This document shows, in pieces, positions 14,617-23,568 of a DNA stretch of 64,000 bases; the stretch's first letter is position 1, and every line of letters begins with the position of its first letter. The stretch comes from Brevundimonas sp. UBA7506 (GTDB taxonomy: Bacteria; Pseudomonadota; Alphaproteobacteria; Caulobacterales; Caulobacteraceae). The position numbers and the translations under genes are program-made. A model generated the notes under the pieces. That model was not told the origin of the DNA and did no database searches. It was given only the letters and a program-made list of their open reading frames with translations. The stretch lies in contig NZ_DLNQ01000015.1 of assembly GCF_002479495.1 (NCBI RefSeq), positions 568,969 to 632,968 of the forward strand. The letters are read 5' to 3'.

Positions 14617-15231
14617 ATGGCGTTCGACGCCCTTGCCGCCCGCGACGTTCCGGTTTCCGATTCTGTCCTGGCCCAGCTGTTCACCGAGGCGCGCACGCGC
14701 AACGGCTGGAGCGATCGCCCGGTCTCCGAGGACCTGATCCGTAAGCTCTACGACCTGACCAAGTTCGGCCCGACGGCGGTGAACGCCACGCCCGCCCGCT
14801 TCGTCTTCGTCACCTCGCCCGAGGCCAAGGCGCGCCTGTCGGTCCACATGAGCGAGGGCAACCGCGCCAAGACCCTGGCCGCCCCGGTCAACCTGATCAT
14901 CGCCCAGGACATCGATTTCCACGAGACCCTGCCCAGGCTGTTCCCGCACGCGCCGGGGGCCCGCGACTGGTTCCTGGACGAGGCGGGTCGTCGCGAAGCC
15001 GCCTTCCGCAACGCCTCGCTGCAGGGCGGCTATCTGACCATCGCGGCGCGCGCCCTGGGTCTGGATGTGGGGCCGATGTCGGGCTTCGACGCCGCCGGCG
15101 TGAAGGCCGAGTTCTTCCCCGACAGCAATGTCGAGCCGAACTTCATCATGAACCTGGGCTACGGCACCGACGAAAACCTGTTCCCGCGCTCGCCCCGCCT
15201 AGACTTCGAGGAAGCCGCGCAGATCCTGTAA
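14617..15231 (+). CDS. Nitroreductase-family malonic semialdehyde reductase-like protein (RutE/HadB type)
   Basis: The 204-residue protein has FMN-binding nitroreductase features: [38 protein letters not shown] (the RutE-type GPTSxNxxPxR region), and [25 protein letters not shown], then [17 protein letters not shown]. RutE in the Rut pyrimidine pathway reduces malonic semialdehyde to 3-hydroxypropionate, but no other rut genes are nearby. The general role is therefore only an NAD(P)H-dependent flavin reductase. It is a single gene, convergent with dnaX over a repeat. Confidence 0.85.
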   Translation: MAFDALAARDVPVSDSVLAQLFTEARTRNGWSDRPVSEDLIRKLYDLTKFGPTAVNATPARFVFVTSPEAKARLSVHMSEGNRAKTLAAPVNLIIAQDIDFHETLPRLFPHAPGARDWFLDEAGRREAAFRNASLQGGYLTIAARALGLDVGPMSGFDAAGVKAEFFPDSNVEPNFIMNLGYGTDENLFPRSPRLDFEEAAQIL

Positions 15232-15240
15232 GCGCTTCTT

Positions 15241-15370
15241 CTCTCCTCCCCATGCAATGGGGAGGGGGACCGCGTAGCGGTGGAGGGGCCGGCGGCGCCA
15301 CGCTCAACCGAGCCCCACCGTCTCGTCGGCTACGCCGCCGATCCACCTCCCCACATAGTGGGGAGGAGAT
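15241..15370. repeat. Dispersed inverted-repeat element, family B
   Basis: It is bounded by CTCCTCCCCATGCAATGGGG and an inverted end reading ACATAGTGGGGAGGAG. Internal words GACCGCGTAGCGGTGGAGGG and CCGTCTCGTCGGCTACGCCG are shared with other copies (27331, 43241, 31127, 46604). It sits between two convergent genes and reaches the dnaX stop codon. Confidence 0.8.
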
Positions 15371-17211
15371 CAGTCGTCCTCGTCGTCTTCCGGGATGGCG
15401 GGCATTTCGACCGCCGGGGCCAGGGTCTTGATCTCCTTGATCTCGGCGCCGGGGAAGGCCTGCATGATGGACACCACGAAGGGGTCCGCCTCGACCGCCG
15501 CACGGCGGGCGGAGCGGGCCTTTTTCTCGATCTCGATCAGGGTCTCGCCGCCGCCCTGACCATTGGCGGCGATCAGCCAGGTGCGGCCGGTCCATTCCTT
15601 GAGCCGCGAGGCCAGACGCCGCGCCAGATCGACGGGCGAACCCGCCGCCGGTTCATAGACGATGGCGCCGGGCTTGAACGACACCGGCTTCACATAGCGC
15701 TCGACGTCCATCTGCAGCGTGATCTCACGCTTGTCGCCGATCAGGGCGACCACGGCCTCGAAAGTCTGGGGATTGGGCAAGGCGGGTTGGGCCACAGGCC
15801 GCGCCGCCAGCATGGCCGAGGCGCCGCCGCCTCCACCGCCGCCGCCGCGCGGACCGCCCGCGCCGCCGCCCGGCAGGGTCCCCCCCGACTGGATGGCCTT
15901 CAGCGCCTCTTCCGGTCCCGGCAGGTCGGCGGCGTAGGCCAGACGGACGATGGCCATTTCCACCGCATCCGCCGGGTTGGGCGCGCGCCGCACCTCGTCC
16001 AGGGCCTTGAGCAGCATCTGCCAGGTGCGCGACAGGGTTCCGGCGGAAATCGCCGCGCCGAGCGCCGTCAGCTTCTGCGCCTGATCATTGGGCAGGCGGG
16101 TGGCGTTCGGGCCCAGCATCTTGGCGACGGAGGCCGCGTGGCAGTGCTCCAGCAGGTCATTGGTCACCTGCACCGGATCGGCGCCATAGCCGTAGAGGGT
16201 GCGGAAGTTTTCCAGCGCCTCAGCGGTGCGTCCGGCCATGACGGATTCGAACAGGGCGATGGTCTGGGTGCGGTCGGCCAGACCCAGCATGTCGCGCACG
16301 GTGGCGGTCTGCACCGTCGCCCCGCTTTCGGCCTGAACCAGGGCCTGATCGAGCAAGGACAGGCCGTCGCGCACCGAGCCTTCGGCCGCGCGCGAGATCA
16401 GGGCCAGGGCCTCCTGCTCGATCTTCATGCCTTCGCGGTCGGCGATGCGGCCCAGGTGGCCGACCAGGACTTCCGGCTCGACGCGGCGCAGGTCGAAACG
16501 CTGGCAGCGCGACAGGATGGTCACCGGGACCTTGCGGATCTCGGTGGTGGCGAAGATGAATTTGGCGTGGGGCGGCGGCTCCTCCAGCGTCTTCAGCAGG
16601 GCGTTGAACGCCTGCGTCGACAGCATGTGAACCTCGTCGAGGACATAGACCTTGTAGCGGGCCTCGACCGGCGCGTAGCGGACGCTCTCCAGGATGTCGC
16701 GGATGTCGTTGACGCCGGTGTGGGACGCGGCGTCCATCTCCATGACGTCCATGTGCTGGCCAGCCATGATGGCGGCGTCGTGACGCCCGTGCGCCGACAG
16801 GGCCAGCGACGGCTTGTCGATGGTGTCCGTCTCGTTGTTCAGGGCGCGGGCCAGCAGGCGGGCGGTCGTCGTCTTGCCGACGCCGCGCACCCCGGTCAGC
16901 ATGAAGGCGTGGGCGATGCGACCGGTGGCGAAGGCGTTGGTCAGGGTCCTGACCATGGCCTCCTGACCGATCAGGTCCTCGAAGGCGCGCGGGCGATATT
17001 TACGCGCCAGAACCTTGTAGGCGCCGTCGTCGGCGGGCTCGTCCGCGAAGGGCTCGGCCTTGGCGGGCGGGGGCGCGGCAGCGGCGACGGGCGCCGCTAC
17101 AGGTTCAGGCGCAGCGGCGGGAGCGCCGAACATATCGTCGGTGTTCTCGTCCCGCTCGGGAACGTCCTCCTCCCAGGGAGGGCCATCAAGACTCGGATCG
17201 ACGTCGCTCAT
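15370..17211 (-). CDS. dnaX: DNA polymerase III subunit gamma/tau
   Basis: The 613-residue clamp-loader subunit has about 60 N-terminal Pro/Ala/acidic residues, then the AAA+ domain: FEDLIGQEAMVRTL, Walker A GVRGVGKTTTARLL, Walker B VYVLDEVHML, sensor 1 FIFATTEIRKVP and the SRC motif LSRCQRFDLRR. The cysteines that bind zinc in most DnaX proteins are absent. GRHDAAIMAGQHMDVMEMDA occupies that place. Domain III follows, then a Gly-rich stretch (about residues 440-465) and a tau-specific C-terminal domain ending in an acidic tail (EDDEDD). In Caulobacter, tau is trimmed to gamma by ClpXP; the Gly-rich stretch sits where such a boundary would fall. Confidence 0.96.
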   Translation of the reverse strand: MSDVDPSLDGPPWEEDVPERDENTDDMFGAPAAAPEPVAAPVAAAAPPPAKAEPFADEPADDGAYKVLARKYRPRAFEDLIGQEAMVRTLTNAFATGRIAHAFMLTGVRGVGKTTTARLLARALNNETDTIDKPSLALSAHGRHDAAIMAGQHMDVMEMDAASHTGVNDIRDILESVRYAPVEARYKVYVLDEVHMLSTQAFNALLKTLEEPPPHAKFIFATTEIRKVPVTILSRCQRFDLRRVEPEVLVGHLGRIADREGMKIEQEALALISRAAEGSVRDGLSLLDQALVQAESGATVQTATVRDMLGLADRTQTIALFESVMAGRTAEALENFRTLYGYGADPVQVTNDLLEHCHAASVAKMLGPNATRLPNDQAQKLTALGAAISAGTLSRTWQMLLKALDEVRRAPNPADAVEMAIVRLAYAADLPGPEEALKAIQSGGTLPGGGAGGPRGGGGGGGGASAMLAARPVAQPALPNPQTFEAVVALIGDKREITLQMDVERYVKPVSFKPGAIVYEPAAGSPVDLARRLASRLKEWTGRTWLIAANGQGGGETLIEIEKKARSARRAAVEADPFVVSIMQAFPGAEIKEIKTLAPAVEMPAIPEDDEDD

Positions 17212-17267
17212 GATCCTGTCTTAGCGCGAGAGGGCGCGGTCGCGCACCCCCTCGCGAGAGACGCAGC

Positions 17268-17669
17268 TCACAGATCGGTGGGCAGACGCCCGCCGTTGTC
17301 CCTGATCTTCTGAATCACCTGGGCGTGCAGCCAGATGTTCATGCTGGCGCTGTCCGACTTGTCGCCGGTGTAGCCCAGTTCGTCGGCCAGTTCCTTGCGT
17401 TCGGCCAGCGAGGATTCCAGCCCGACCAGCTTCATCAGGTCGACGATGGAGGTGCGCCAGTTCAGCTTCTGCGCCTTCTGGTCGTTCATGAAGTCGAGGA
17501 TGCCGGCGACATCGACCTCGGGCGCCGGGGCTGCGGCGGCGGGTGCAGCGGGCGCGGCCTGAGGCGCGACAGGCGCCGCAGTCGGCGCAGGCGCGGGCGC
17601 CGCCGGTGCGGCGGGCTCGTCCTTCTTTTTCTTGAAAATGCCGCCGAGAATGGACCCGAGAACGCTCAT
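17268..17669 (-). CDS. DUF3597 domain protein
   Basis: The 133-residue protein has a short N-terminal GSILGGIFKKKKDE, a Pro/Ala-rich linker (about 20-50) and the compact helical domain DVAGILDFMNDQ, QKLNWRTSIVDLMKLVGLES, RKELADELGYTGD, SASMNIWLHAQVIQKIRDNG. This matches DUF3597, a small LysM-associated or stand-alone domain of unknown role. It is a single gene upstream of dnaX on the same strand. Confidence 0.9.
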   Translation of the reverse strand: MSVLGSILGGIFKKKKDEPAAPAAPAPAPTAAPVAPQAAPAAPAAAAPAPEVDVAGILDFMNDQKAQKLNWRTSIVDLMKLVGLESSLAERKELADELGYTGDKSDSASMNIWLHAQVIQKIRDNGGRLPTDL

Positions 17670-17744
17670 TCGCCTGCTCCTGAAAGGGTGAAGTCCTTTC
17701 AGCGGGTCAGGGCGTTTCCGGTTCCGTGACGCTTGCGCGACGCC

Positions 17745-18920
17745 TCAGTCCAGCGAAGCGAGGGCCGTCGCGAACCGCTCGAAATTGCCCGCGTTCAGCC
17801 CCGCGACATTGATGCGGCCCGAGGCGTCCACATAGACGGCGTGGTCCTGGCGCAGGCGATCGACCGAGGCTTCCGACAGGGGTAACAGGGCGAACATGCC
17901 GCGCTGACGCGACAGGGCGGACAGGTCCAGTCGGGGCAGGGGCAGGGCGGCCAGTTGCGCCCTCAGCGCATTCACGCGCAGGCGCATGGCATCGAGTTCG
18001 GCCCGCCACAGGCCGGTCAGCTCGTCCGACGACAGGATGATCCGCACCAGGGCGGCGCCGTGATCCGGCGGGTTGGACCACAGCAGGCGGGCGTGACCGG
18101 CGGCGACCTGGGCCAGGTTGGCGGCGGTGGCCTCGGCCTTGCTGAGCATCAGCAGGGCGCCGGTCCGGTCGCGATAGAGGCCGAAGCTCTTGGAGCAGGA
18201 CAGGGCGATCAGGGCGTTCTCGCAGCCTTCCAGCTGGATGCGGACGCCGGCCACGTCGTCCTCGACGCTGTCGCCGAGGCCGGGGTAGGCCAGGTCGATC
18301 AGGGGCAGAAGGCCCTTGGCGGTCGCGATATCGGCCACCGCGCGCCAGGCGTCGGCGTCCAGATCGACGCCCGTCGGGTTGTGGCAGCAGCCGTGCAGCA
18401 GGACGACATCGCCCGGCGCCGCCTGGGCCAGGGCCTCGTCCAGCGCGGCGCGGTTCAGGCCGCCGTCCGCCGTCAGGTGATCGAAGGTCCGCGCGGTCAG
18501 GCCGCAGGCGGCGATGATCGGCAGGTGGGCGGGCCAGGTCGGCGTGCCGATCCACACCTGGGCCGCCGGGTTGGCCTGGGCGATGATCTGCAGCGCCAGG
18601 CGCAGGGCGCCGGTCCCGCCCGGCGTCTGGATGCGCGACATCCGGGCCTTGAGCGAGGGCGAGAGGTCGGGGAAGGTCGCGGCTTGAAGGCCGAGCGCGA
18701 AGGCCGCATCGCCGGCGGGGCCGACATAGCCCTTGGAGGTCTGCTCGGCGTGCAGCAGGGCCTCGGCCGTCTTGACCGCCTTCATGATGGGAATGGCGCC
18801 GGTCTCGTCGCGATAGGTGCCGACGCCCAGGTCGATCTTGTCGGCGCGCGGGTCGGCCTGCATCAGTCGGCCCAGCATCATGAGGCTGTCGGTCTTGGCT
18901 GTCGGCAGGCGATCAAACAT
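17745..18920 (-). CDS. Aromatic amino acid / aspartate aminotransferase (class I, TyrB-like)
   Basis: The 391-residue PLP enzyme has IDLGVGTYRDETGAIPIMKA at the N-terminus (the AspC/TyrB opening). It has GCCHNPTGVDL with the cofactor-ring Asn, IDLAYPGLGDSVEDD, and SCSKSFGLYRDRTGALL with the Schiff-base Lys. Substrate is an aromatic amino acid or aspartate with 2-oxoglutarate; the two cannot be told apart here. Tyrosine transamination would feed the 4-hydroxyphenylpyruvate dioxygenase at 44 kb. The start overlaps the stop of the DUF6356 gene by 8 bp, so the two are coupled. Confidence 0.92.
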   Translation of the reverse strand: MFDRLPTAKTDSLMMLGRLMQADPRADKIDLGVGTYRDETGAIPIMKAVKTAEALLHAEQTSKGYVGPAGDAAFALGLQAATFPDLSPSLKARMSRIQTPGGTGALRLALQIIAQANPAAQVWIGTPTWPAHLPIIAACGLTARTFDHLTADGGLNRAALDEALAQAAPGDVVLLHGCCHNPTGVDLDADAWRAVADIATAKGLLPLIDLAYPGLGDSVEDDVAGVRIQLEGCENALIALSCSKSFGLYRDRTGALLMLSKAEATAANLAQVAAGHARLLWSNPPDHGAALVRIILSSDELTGLWRAELDAMRLRVNALRAQLAALPLPRLDLSALSRQRGMFALLPLSEASVDRLRQDHAVYVDASGRINVAGLNAGNFERFATALASLD

Positions 18921-19170
18921 CGGCGGCGGCCGGGGCTGCGGTGGTCTGTTCGGCGCAGGTCGACTTGTTGCGGTGGGTGACCATGCGGTGATGCAGGTCG
19001 CTGACCACGCCGCTGCCGGTGCGGACGCACAGGCCGGGGATCAGGGCGTGAACAAAGCAGGCCGCGGCCCCCTTGAACATGGCGGCCCCGAAAGAGGCCG
19101 ACATGCCCATATGCTCGAAATAGCTTTCGCCGACGGACCTAGGGTGTTCGGTGAACAGGCTCTTGAACAT
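18913..19170 (-). CDS. DUF6356 family protein
   Basis: The 85-residue protein shows the family pattern: LFTEHPRSVGESYFEHM, then SFGAAMFKGAAACFVHALIP with a hydrophobic helix, then a short basic tail. It is probably a small membrane-associated protein common in alphaproteobacteria. It precedes and overlaps the aminotransferase gene. The biochemical role is unknown. Confidence 0.8.
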   Translation of the reverse strand: MFKSLFTEHPRSVGESYFEHMGMSASFGAAMFKGAAACFVHALIPGLCVRTGSGVVSDLHHRMVTHRNKSTCAEQTTAAPAAADV

Positions 19171-19954
19171 CTCATCCTCCGGCTGAAGGCGTGAATGTCT
19201 CCCTGTTTGGCGAGAAATAGTTTCCGAAATCGCGCGCGCCTGGCGCGAGACGCGATGTCAATTTTCTCCATATTGGCGAAGATCGCGAAGAAATATCCGA
19301 GCGTCGGGCGCAGGCCTGGCGCTTCGGCGACGACTCCAGTCGGGCGGAACGCTGGGGGGCGTGCGATTCCGCGGTGAGGCCGTCGCGCCGAAGCGCCCAT
19401 GTTTGAGCGAAGCCGTGGATGCGTCTTCGCCCGGCCCGCCCTTTGGCGCGCCGATCCCGCTAGCGCGGTGGTGGCGATCGGCGTGTCAGGGTCTGGATGG
19501 CGTGCGAACCCGGGGGAGGAGGGGGCGCGCGCCGTGGTCCTGGCGTGCATTGGCGGCGCGACAGGTTTCAACTCGGGGAGAAGTCTAGCGGAGGCTTTTC
19601 AGCGTCGATCCGCGGGCTGCTAGGGCGAGGTGTTCTGGGCGATCCTGAAAAAACTTCGTTATTTCAGCAATTTATATTATTAACCTATTGTTAGTAATCG
19701 TTGTTTCACTTCATTTTGTGCATATACTTCTCCGGGTATTGATTACGTCTTTCTTGTATCAGTATTCGATGTGCAAAATACATGTGACCAGCGTTGGAAA
19801 TTACGTTGCGTCATGTTCTTTGGCATCACCAATCTGTGGGATGTAGCCGAGAATATTTTGAGGTATGGTGAAATCCGTCAGGATTGTGGCGTTGCGTGAA
19901 ACGGGTGGTGCAACAACCGGTCGGACGGGGGCGGCCTGAGCTTGGAGTGTCGGT
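19171..19954. other. Long intergenic region with an AT-rich core
   Basis: No supported gene. The left part (19200-19620) is GC-rich with open frames that look like composition artefacts. The part from about 19640 to 19830 is AT-rich (TTATATTATTAACC, then GTATTGATTACG), unlike its surroundings, and probably holds the promoter of the LuxR-type gene or remnants of inserted DNA. No tRNA or hairpin terminator is seen. Confidence 0.4.
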
Positions 19955-20626
19955 GTGAGACAGGGTTCAGTTGAGACCGGCTTCGCCCCTGAGGCGTCGC
20001 AGGAGCCGTTCTGGTTTTCGGCCGACCGTCGCGTGTCGGGTGATCGACGCCGCGCGGTTTCAACCGATGAGGGCGCGCCGAACGCCCTTTGCGGGCGCGC
20101 CCTGGCCAACTGGGTCGACGGCGAGCGTCGCGCCCGTCTGATCGTCACGCGCGATCTGGACGTCATGTGGATGAACGAGGCGGCGCGGGCGCTGCGCGAC
20201 GACGGCGAGGCCTTCGAGGTCTGCGACGGACGTCTGGCGCCGCGCTCGCCGATCATCGCGGGCCTGGTGGCTGCGGCCCGGCCCGAGGAGGCGGGTTGCG
20301 CCGTCGTGCCGGGCGAGGGCGGACGTCACTGGGTGGCCTGGGCGCGCGAGGTCTGCGCCCCGCCCAGCGCCCTGATCGGTCTGACCCTGCAGAGGGCGCG
20401 CAGCGAAATCCGCTTTCAGGCCCTGATCGAGAACCATCTGCTGACGCCGTCCGAGGGACGGATCATCGAGATGTTGCTGGCGGGGGTCGAGACCGGTCGG
20501 ATCGCCCAGGCGCTGGACATCTCCATCGAGACCCTGCGCACCCACCTGAAACACGCCTATCAGAAGCTGGGGGTGCGCAGCCGCGGCGAACTCTTCGCCG
20601 AGGCCTTGAGTTTCGTCGGTCCCTAG
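19955..20626 (+). CDS. LuxR-type HTH transcriptional regulator
   Basis: The 223-residue protein, from a GTG at 19955, ends in a clear LuxR/NarL DNA-binding domain: LTPSEGRIIEMLLAGVETGR, then IAQALDISIETLRTHLKHAY, then QKLGVRSRGELFAEAL. The N-terminal part (about 50-140) reads like a degenerate PAS domain (LIVTRDLDVMWMNEAARALR). There is no receiver Asp and no autoinducer domain. The first 40 residues are weak, and a later start is possible. Its stop overlaps the stop of the convergent small gene by 4 bp. Confidence 0.85.
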   Translation: MRQGSVETGFAPEASQEPFWFSADRRVSGDRRRAVSTDEGAPNALCGRALANWVDGERRARLIVTRDLDVMWMNEAARALRDDGEAFEVCDGRLAPRSPIIAGLVAAARPEEAGCAVVPGEGGRHWVAWAREVCAPPSALIGLTLQRARSEIRFQALIENHLLTPSEGRIIEMLLAGVETGRIAQALDISIETLRTHLKHAYQKLGVRSRGELFAEALSFVGP

Positions 20627-20793
20627 GACGCCGGAGCGGCGACCGGCGTAGCTACGCCCTGCAGGGCCGGCGTGGGCGCGGCGTCAGCGGCGGTCGCCGC
20701 GTCGGCGGGCTGCACCAGCAGGGGGCCGAGCGCGAAGGCGGCGACGGCCGCGCCGGCCGACAAGGCCAGAATCGCGACGATGACATAGGCCAT
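20623..20793 (-). CDS. Small single-pass membrane protein
   Basis: The 56-residue protein, from the ATG at 20793, has one hydrophobic helix (YVIVAILALSAGAAVAAFAL) and an Ala/Pro-rich tail. The frame continues upstream to a TTG at 20901, which would add a basic 36-residue segment. I recognise no family. It is convergent with the LuxR-type gene, with overlapping stops. Confidence 0.5.
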   Translation of the reverse strand: MAYVIVAILALSAGAAVAAFALGPLLVQPADAATAADAAPTPALQGVATPVAAPAS

Positions 20794-20991
20794 GGCTGAT
20801 CCGGAACGACGGCGACGGATGCCGCCTGCCTTGACGCCGCGAAGGATGACGAACGGGCGCCGGCCGAAGGCCTCGGAGCCGATGATATTATGCTGGGACA
20901 AGAACGCGCTCCCCGACTGTCCAGGAATGGATCAGTTCAGAGAGCGGCCCGATAAGGCCAAAGGATGGCGAACGCCGGTCCCCTGGTCGGT

Positions 20992-21513
20992 TCAACTTCC
21001 GAGGGTGACGCTGACCATGCGCCCGCCGCGCGTCTGGACGCGCTTCATGACCACCATGATGTCGTCTCCCGCCTTGACCGGCGAGATCAGGAACCAGCTG
21101 CCGTCGGGCAGGCCGGTGAAGCGGAAGGCGTCGGCGGCGCAGGGCTGGGCGCGTTCGAAGGCGCGATAGTCGGCGGCCTGCTCGCCGGCCGAACGAGCGC
21201 GCACCACGGCGGCGGGGACCGCGGCGCGGTCGGTCGAGCCGTAGAGGCGCTGCATGCGGGCGCGGGTATAGCCGGTGTCGGGGATCAGGCCGACGTTGCC
21301 GACGCAGTGAAAGCTCTTGCCGTCCTGGGCGAAGGCGACCCGGCCCTCGATCGAGGCCTGGCCCGCCCGGGCCGACCAGGCGAAGGCGTCGGCGCTGAAA
21401 TCGGTCGAACCGGCGCCGGTCGCGCCGCCCATGGGCGTGGTGGCGCAGGCGCCGAGCGTCAGGGCGCCGGCCAGAACGGCGGCGAGGGCGAGGGAAGGGC
21501 GACGGATCGACAT
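20992..21513 (-). CDS. Putative lipoprotein of unknown function
   Basis: The 173-residue protein starts at the ATG at 21513 (a longer frame to 21705 is noise). It has a lipobox (AGALTLGAC, Cys22 lipidated). The mature part has GRVAFAQDGKSFHCVGNVGL, YTRARMQRLYGS, and FTGLPDGSWFLISPVKAGDD. It looks like a conserved Caulobacterales or sphingomonad periplasmic lipoprotein with a beta-sandwich; no function is known to me. Confidence 0.75.
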   Translation of the reverse strand: MSIRRPSLALAAVLAGALTLGACATTPMGGATGAGSTDFSADAFAWSARAGQASIEGRVAFAQDGKSFHCVGNVGLIPDTGYTRARMQRLYGSTDRAAVPAAVVRARSAGEQAADYRAFERAQPCAADAFRFTGLPDGSWFLISPVKAGDDIMVVMKRVQTRGGRMVSVTLGS

Positions 21514-21661
21514 GGAGGGAGCTCCCGGAACGCGTTTCAAGCTCCACGGGAATGACGCCCGAAGGTGAGACGAGTCAAGGTTGCCCGGCGTCGCGGGCTG
21601 GGCCAAAAGGGCGCCGGAGACCGGACGCAGAGACCGGCCGAGAAACGTTTTCAGGGGCTTC

Positions 21662-22864
21662 ATGACCGTCACCATCGACGACATCCGCGCGGCGCAGTCA
21701 CGCATCGCCGGTCAGGTCGACCGCACCCCCGTCCGCTATTCGCGTCGCCTGTCCCAGCTGACCGGCGCCGAGATCTGGATCAAGTACGACAACCTGCACT
21801 TCACCGGCAGCTTCAAGGAGCGCGGCGCCCTGAACCGGTTGCTGCAGCTGACGCCGGACGAAATGAAGCGTGGCGTGGTCGCCGCCTCGGCGGGCAACCA
21901 CGCCCAGGCCCTGGCCTATCACGGCGGCCGCCTGGGCGTGCCCGTGACCATCGTCATGCCCGAGGGCACCCCCTTCGTGAAGGTGGACGGCACCCGCGCC
22001 CACGGCGCCAATGTCGTCATCCACGGTCTCGATTTTTCCGGCTCGACCGAGGAGGCCAAGCGGCTTCAGGCCGAGCACGGCTACGTCTTCGTCTCGGCCT
22101 TCGACGACGAGGGCATCGTGGCGGGCCAGGGCGTCTGCGGCCTGGAGTTCATCGAGGACGCGCCGGAACTGGACGCCCTGATCATCCCCATCGGCGGCGG
22201 CGGCCTGATCGCCGGGAGCGCCATCGCCGCCAAGGCGATGAAGCCGGACATCAAGATCTTCGGCGTCGAGGCCGCTCGCTATCCCTCCTTCACCGCCCGT
22301 CGTCGCGGAGAGCCCGCCAAATGCAGCGGCCAGACCATCGCTGAGGGCATCGCCATCAAGGCCGTGGGCGAAATCCCCTTCGCCTTGGCCGACAGCCTGA
22401 TCGACGAGGTCTTTGTCTGCGAGGAGGCCGACTTCGAAAAGGGCGTGGCCCTGCTGGCGACGCTGGAGAAGACGGTGGCCGAGGGCGCCGGGGCCGGCGG
22501 TCTGGCCGCCATCCTGGCCAACCCGGAACGCTTCAAGGGCATGAAGGTCGGCATCGAGCTGACCGGCGGCAATATCGACGCCCGCATGCTGGCTGTGGTG
22601 CTGAACCGCGAAATGGTCCGCGAGAAGCGCCTGATCGTCTATCGCATCCTGGGCGACGACCGCCCCGGCATGCTGTCGGCCATGGCCGCCGTCATCGGCG
22701 GATTGGGCGGCAATATCATCGACGTCGTGCACAACCGGCTGGCGCTGGACGTGCCGGCCAAGGGCGCCGAGTTCGACATCATGGTCGAGACCCGCGACGC
22801 CCGTCATGCCGAGGAAATCGGCGAAGCCCTCAAGGAACGTGGCTATGAACTTCGCATGGGCTAA
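21662..22864 (+). CDS. ilvA: Threonine ammonia-lyase (threonine dehydratase) with ACT domain
   Basis: The 400-residue protein starts at the ATG at 21662, after AGGGG. The PLP Lys is Lys52 in FTGSFKERGALN. ASAGNHAQALAYH and the phosphate loop IPIGGGGLIAGSAI are standard for fold-type II deaminases. A single C-terminal ACT domain (from about residue 325, YRILGDDRPGMLSAMAAVIG) makes this the shorter threonine ammonia-lyase type common in alphaproteobacteria. It converts threonine to 2-oxobutanoate for isoleucine synthesis. It overlaps the FKBP gene by 20 bp. Confidence 0.93.
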   Translation: MTVTIDDIRAAQSRIAGQVDRTPVRYSRRLSQLTGAEIWIKYDNLHFTGSFKERGALNRLLQLTPDEMKRGVVAASAGNHAQALAYHGGRLGVPVTIVMPEGTPFVKVDGTRAHGANVVIHGLDFSGSTEEAKRLQAEHGYVFVSAFDDEGIVAGQGVCGLEFIEDAPELDALIIPIGGGGLIAGSAIAAKAMKPDIKIFGVEAARYPSFTARRRGEPAKCSGQTIAEGIAIKAVGEIPFALADSLIDEVFVCEEADFEKGVALLATLEKTVAEGAGAGGLAAILANPERFKGMKVGIELTGGNIDARMLAVVLNREMVREKRLIVYRILGDDRPGMLSAMAAVIGGLGGNIIDVVHNRLALDVPAKGAEFDIMVETRDARHAEEIGEALKERGYELRMG

Positions 22865-23387
22865 GCCCGCACTCGTCGCGGCCTCGGCCGCCGCCCTGCT
22901 GGCGGTCGCCGCCTGCAACCGCCAGCCCGCCGTGTCGGGCGCGGATCTGGCGAAGAACGCGGAAGAGGCCGCCGCCTTCATGAAGACCAACGCCTCGGCG
23001 GAAGGGGTGCAGACCCTGCCGTCGGGCCTGCAGTACAAGGTCGTGACTAGCGGTCCGGCGGGCGGCGTCCATCCCGACCGCAACGATCTGGCGCGCGTCG
23101 ACTACGAAGGCAGCCTGACCGACGGCACCGTCTTCGACAGTTCGTTCAAGCGCGGCTCGCCCGCCGTCTTCTCGCCTGAGCAGGTCGTGCCCGGCTGGAC
23201 CGAGGCCCTGCAATTGATGAAACCCGGCGACGAGTGGCTGCTCTATGTCCCGCCGGAACTGGGCTACGGCGAAGCGGGCGGCCCGCCGTTGATCCCCGGA
23301 AACGCCGTCCTGGTGTTCCGGCTGAAGCTGCTGGACGTCGCCCCGGTGCCGGGCGGCGGTCGCGGCGTGGGACAGGCCGACGTCTAA
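22845..23387 (+). CDS. FKBP-type peptidyl-prolyl isomerase, lipoprotein
   Basis: The 180-residue protein begins inside the end of ilvA. The lipobox is LLAVAAC (Cys24). The FKBP domain is complete: NDLARVDYEGSLTDGTVFDS, VVPGWTEALQLMKPGDEWLL, YVPPELGYGE, PPLIPGNAVLVFRLKLLDV. The protein should be anchored in the envelope and assist folding of exported proteins. Its end is followed within 6 bp by a family A repeat. Confidence 0.92.
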   Translation: MNFAWAKPALVAASAAALLAVAACNRQPAVSGADLAKNAEEAAAFMKTNASAEGVQTLPSGLQYKVVTSGPAGGVHPDRNDLARVDYEGSLTDGTVFDSSFKRGSPAVFSPEQVVPGWTEALQLMKPGDEWLLYVPPELGYGEAGGPPLIPGNAVLVFRLKLLDVAPVPGGGRGVGQADV

Positions 23388-23392
23388 AGACC

Positions 23393-23568
23393 CTTCTCCC
23401 CTTGAGGGAGAAGGTGGGCGCCGAAGGCGCTCGGATGAGGGGTGTTAGCGCTGCGCTCGAAACGCGCGGCGCTGACGTCGATCTCTTCTATCAGGGCGCC
23501 GTCGTCACCCCTCATCCGTCATGCTTCGCACGACACCTTCTCCCTCAAGGGGAGAAGGACCATTCGGC
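23393..23568. repeat. Dispersed inverted-repeat element, family A, complete copy
   Basis: Left end CTTCTCCCCTTGAGGGAGAA and right end TTCTCCCTCAAGGGGAGAAG are inverted and each is itself palindromic. Inside, CGGATGAGGGGTG (23431 on) is inverted as CACCCCTCATCCG (23506 on). The right end supplies the final codons and the stop of queG. Confidence 0.85.

Noticed and set aside
15885..15900. Run of seven G in dnaX as a frameshift site for gamma
   Set aside because: The shifted frame does not give a close, convincing stop as in E. coli, and Caulobacter is known to use proteolysis instead. I cannot exclude slippage.
15280..17313. Long plus-strand open frame of 677 codons opposite dnaX
   Set aside because: It is the antisense shadow of dnaX in GC-rich DNA: His/Gly/Arg-rich, no domain, no ribosome site.
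19041..19571. Open frame of 176 codons upstream of the DUF6356 gene
   Set aside because: It is Arg/Pro-rich and overlaps the DUF6356 gene in another frame.
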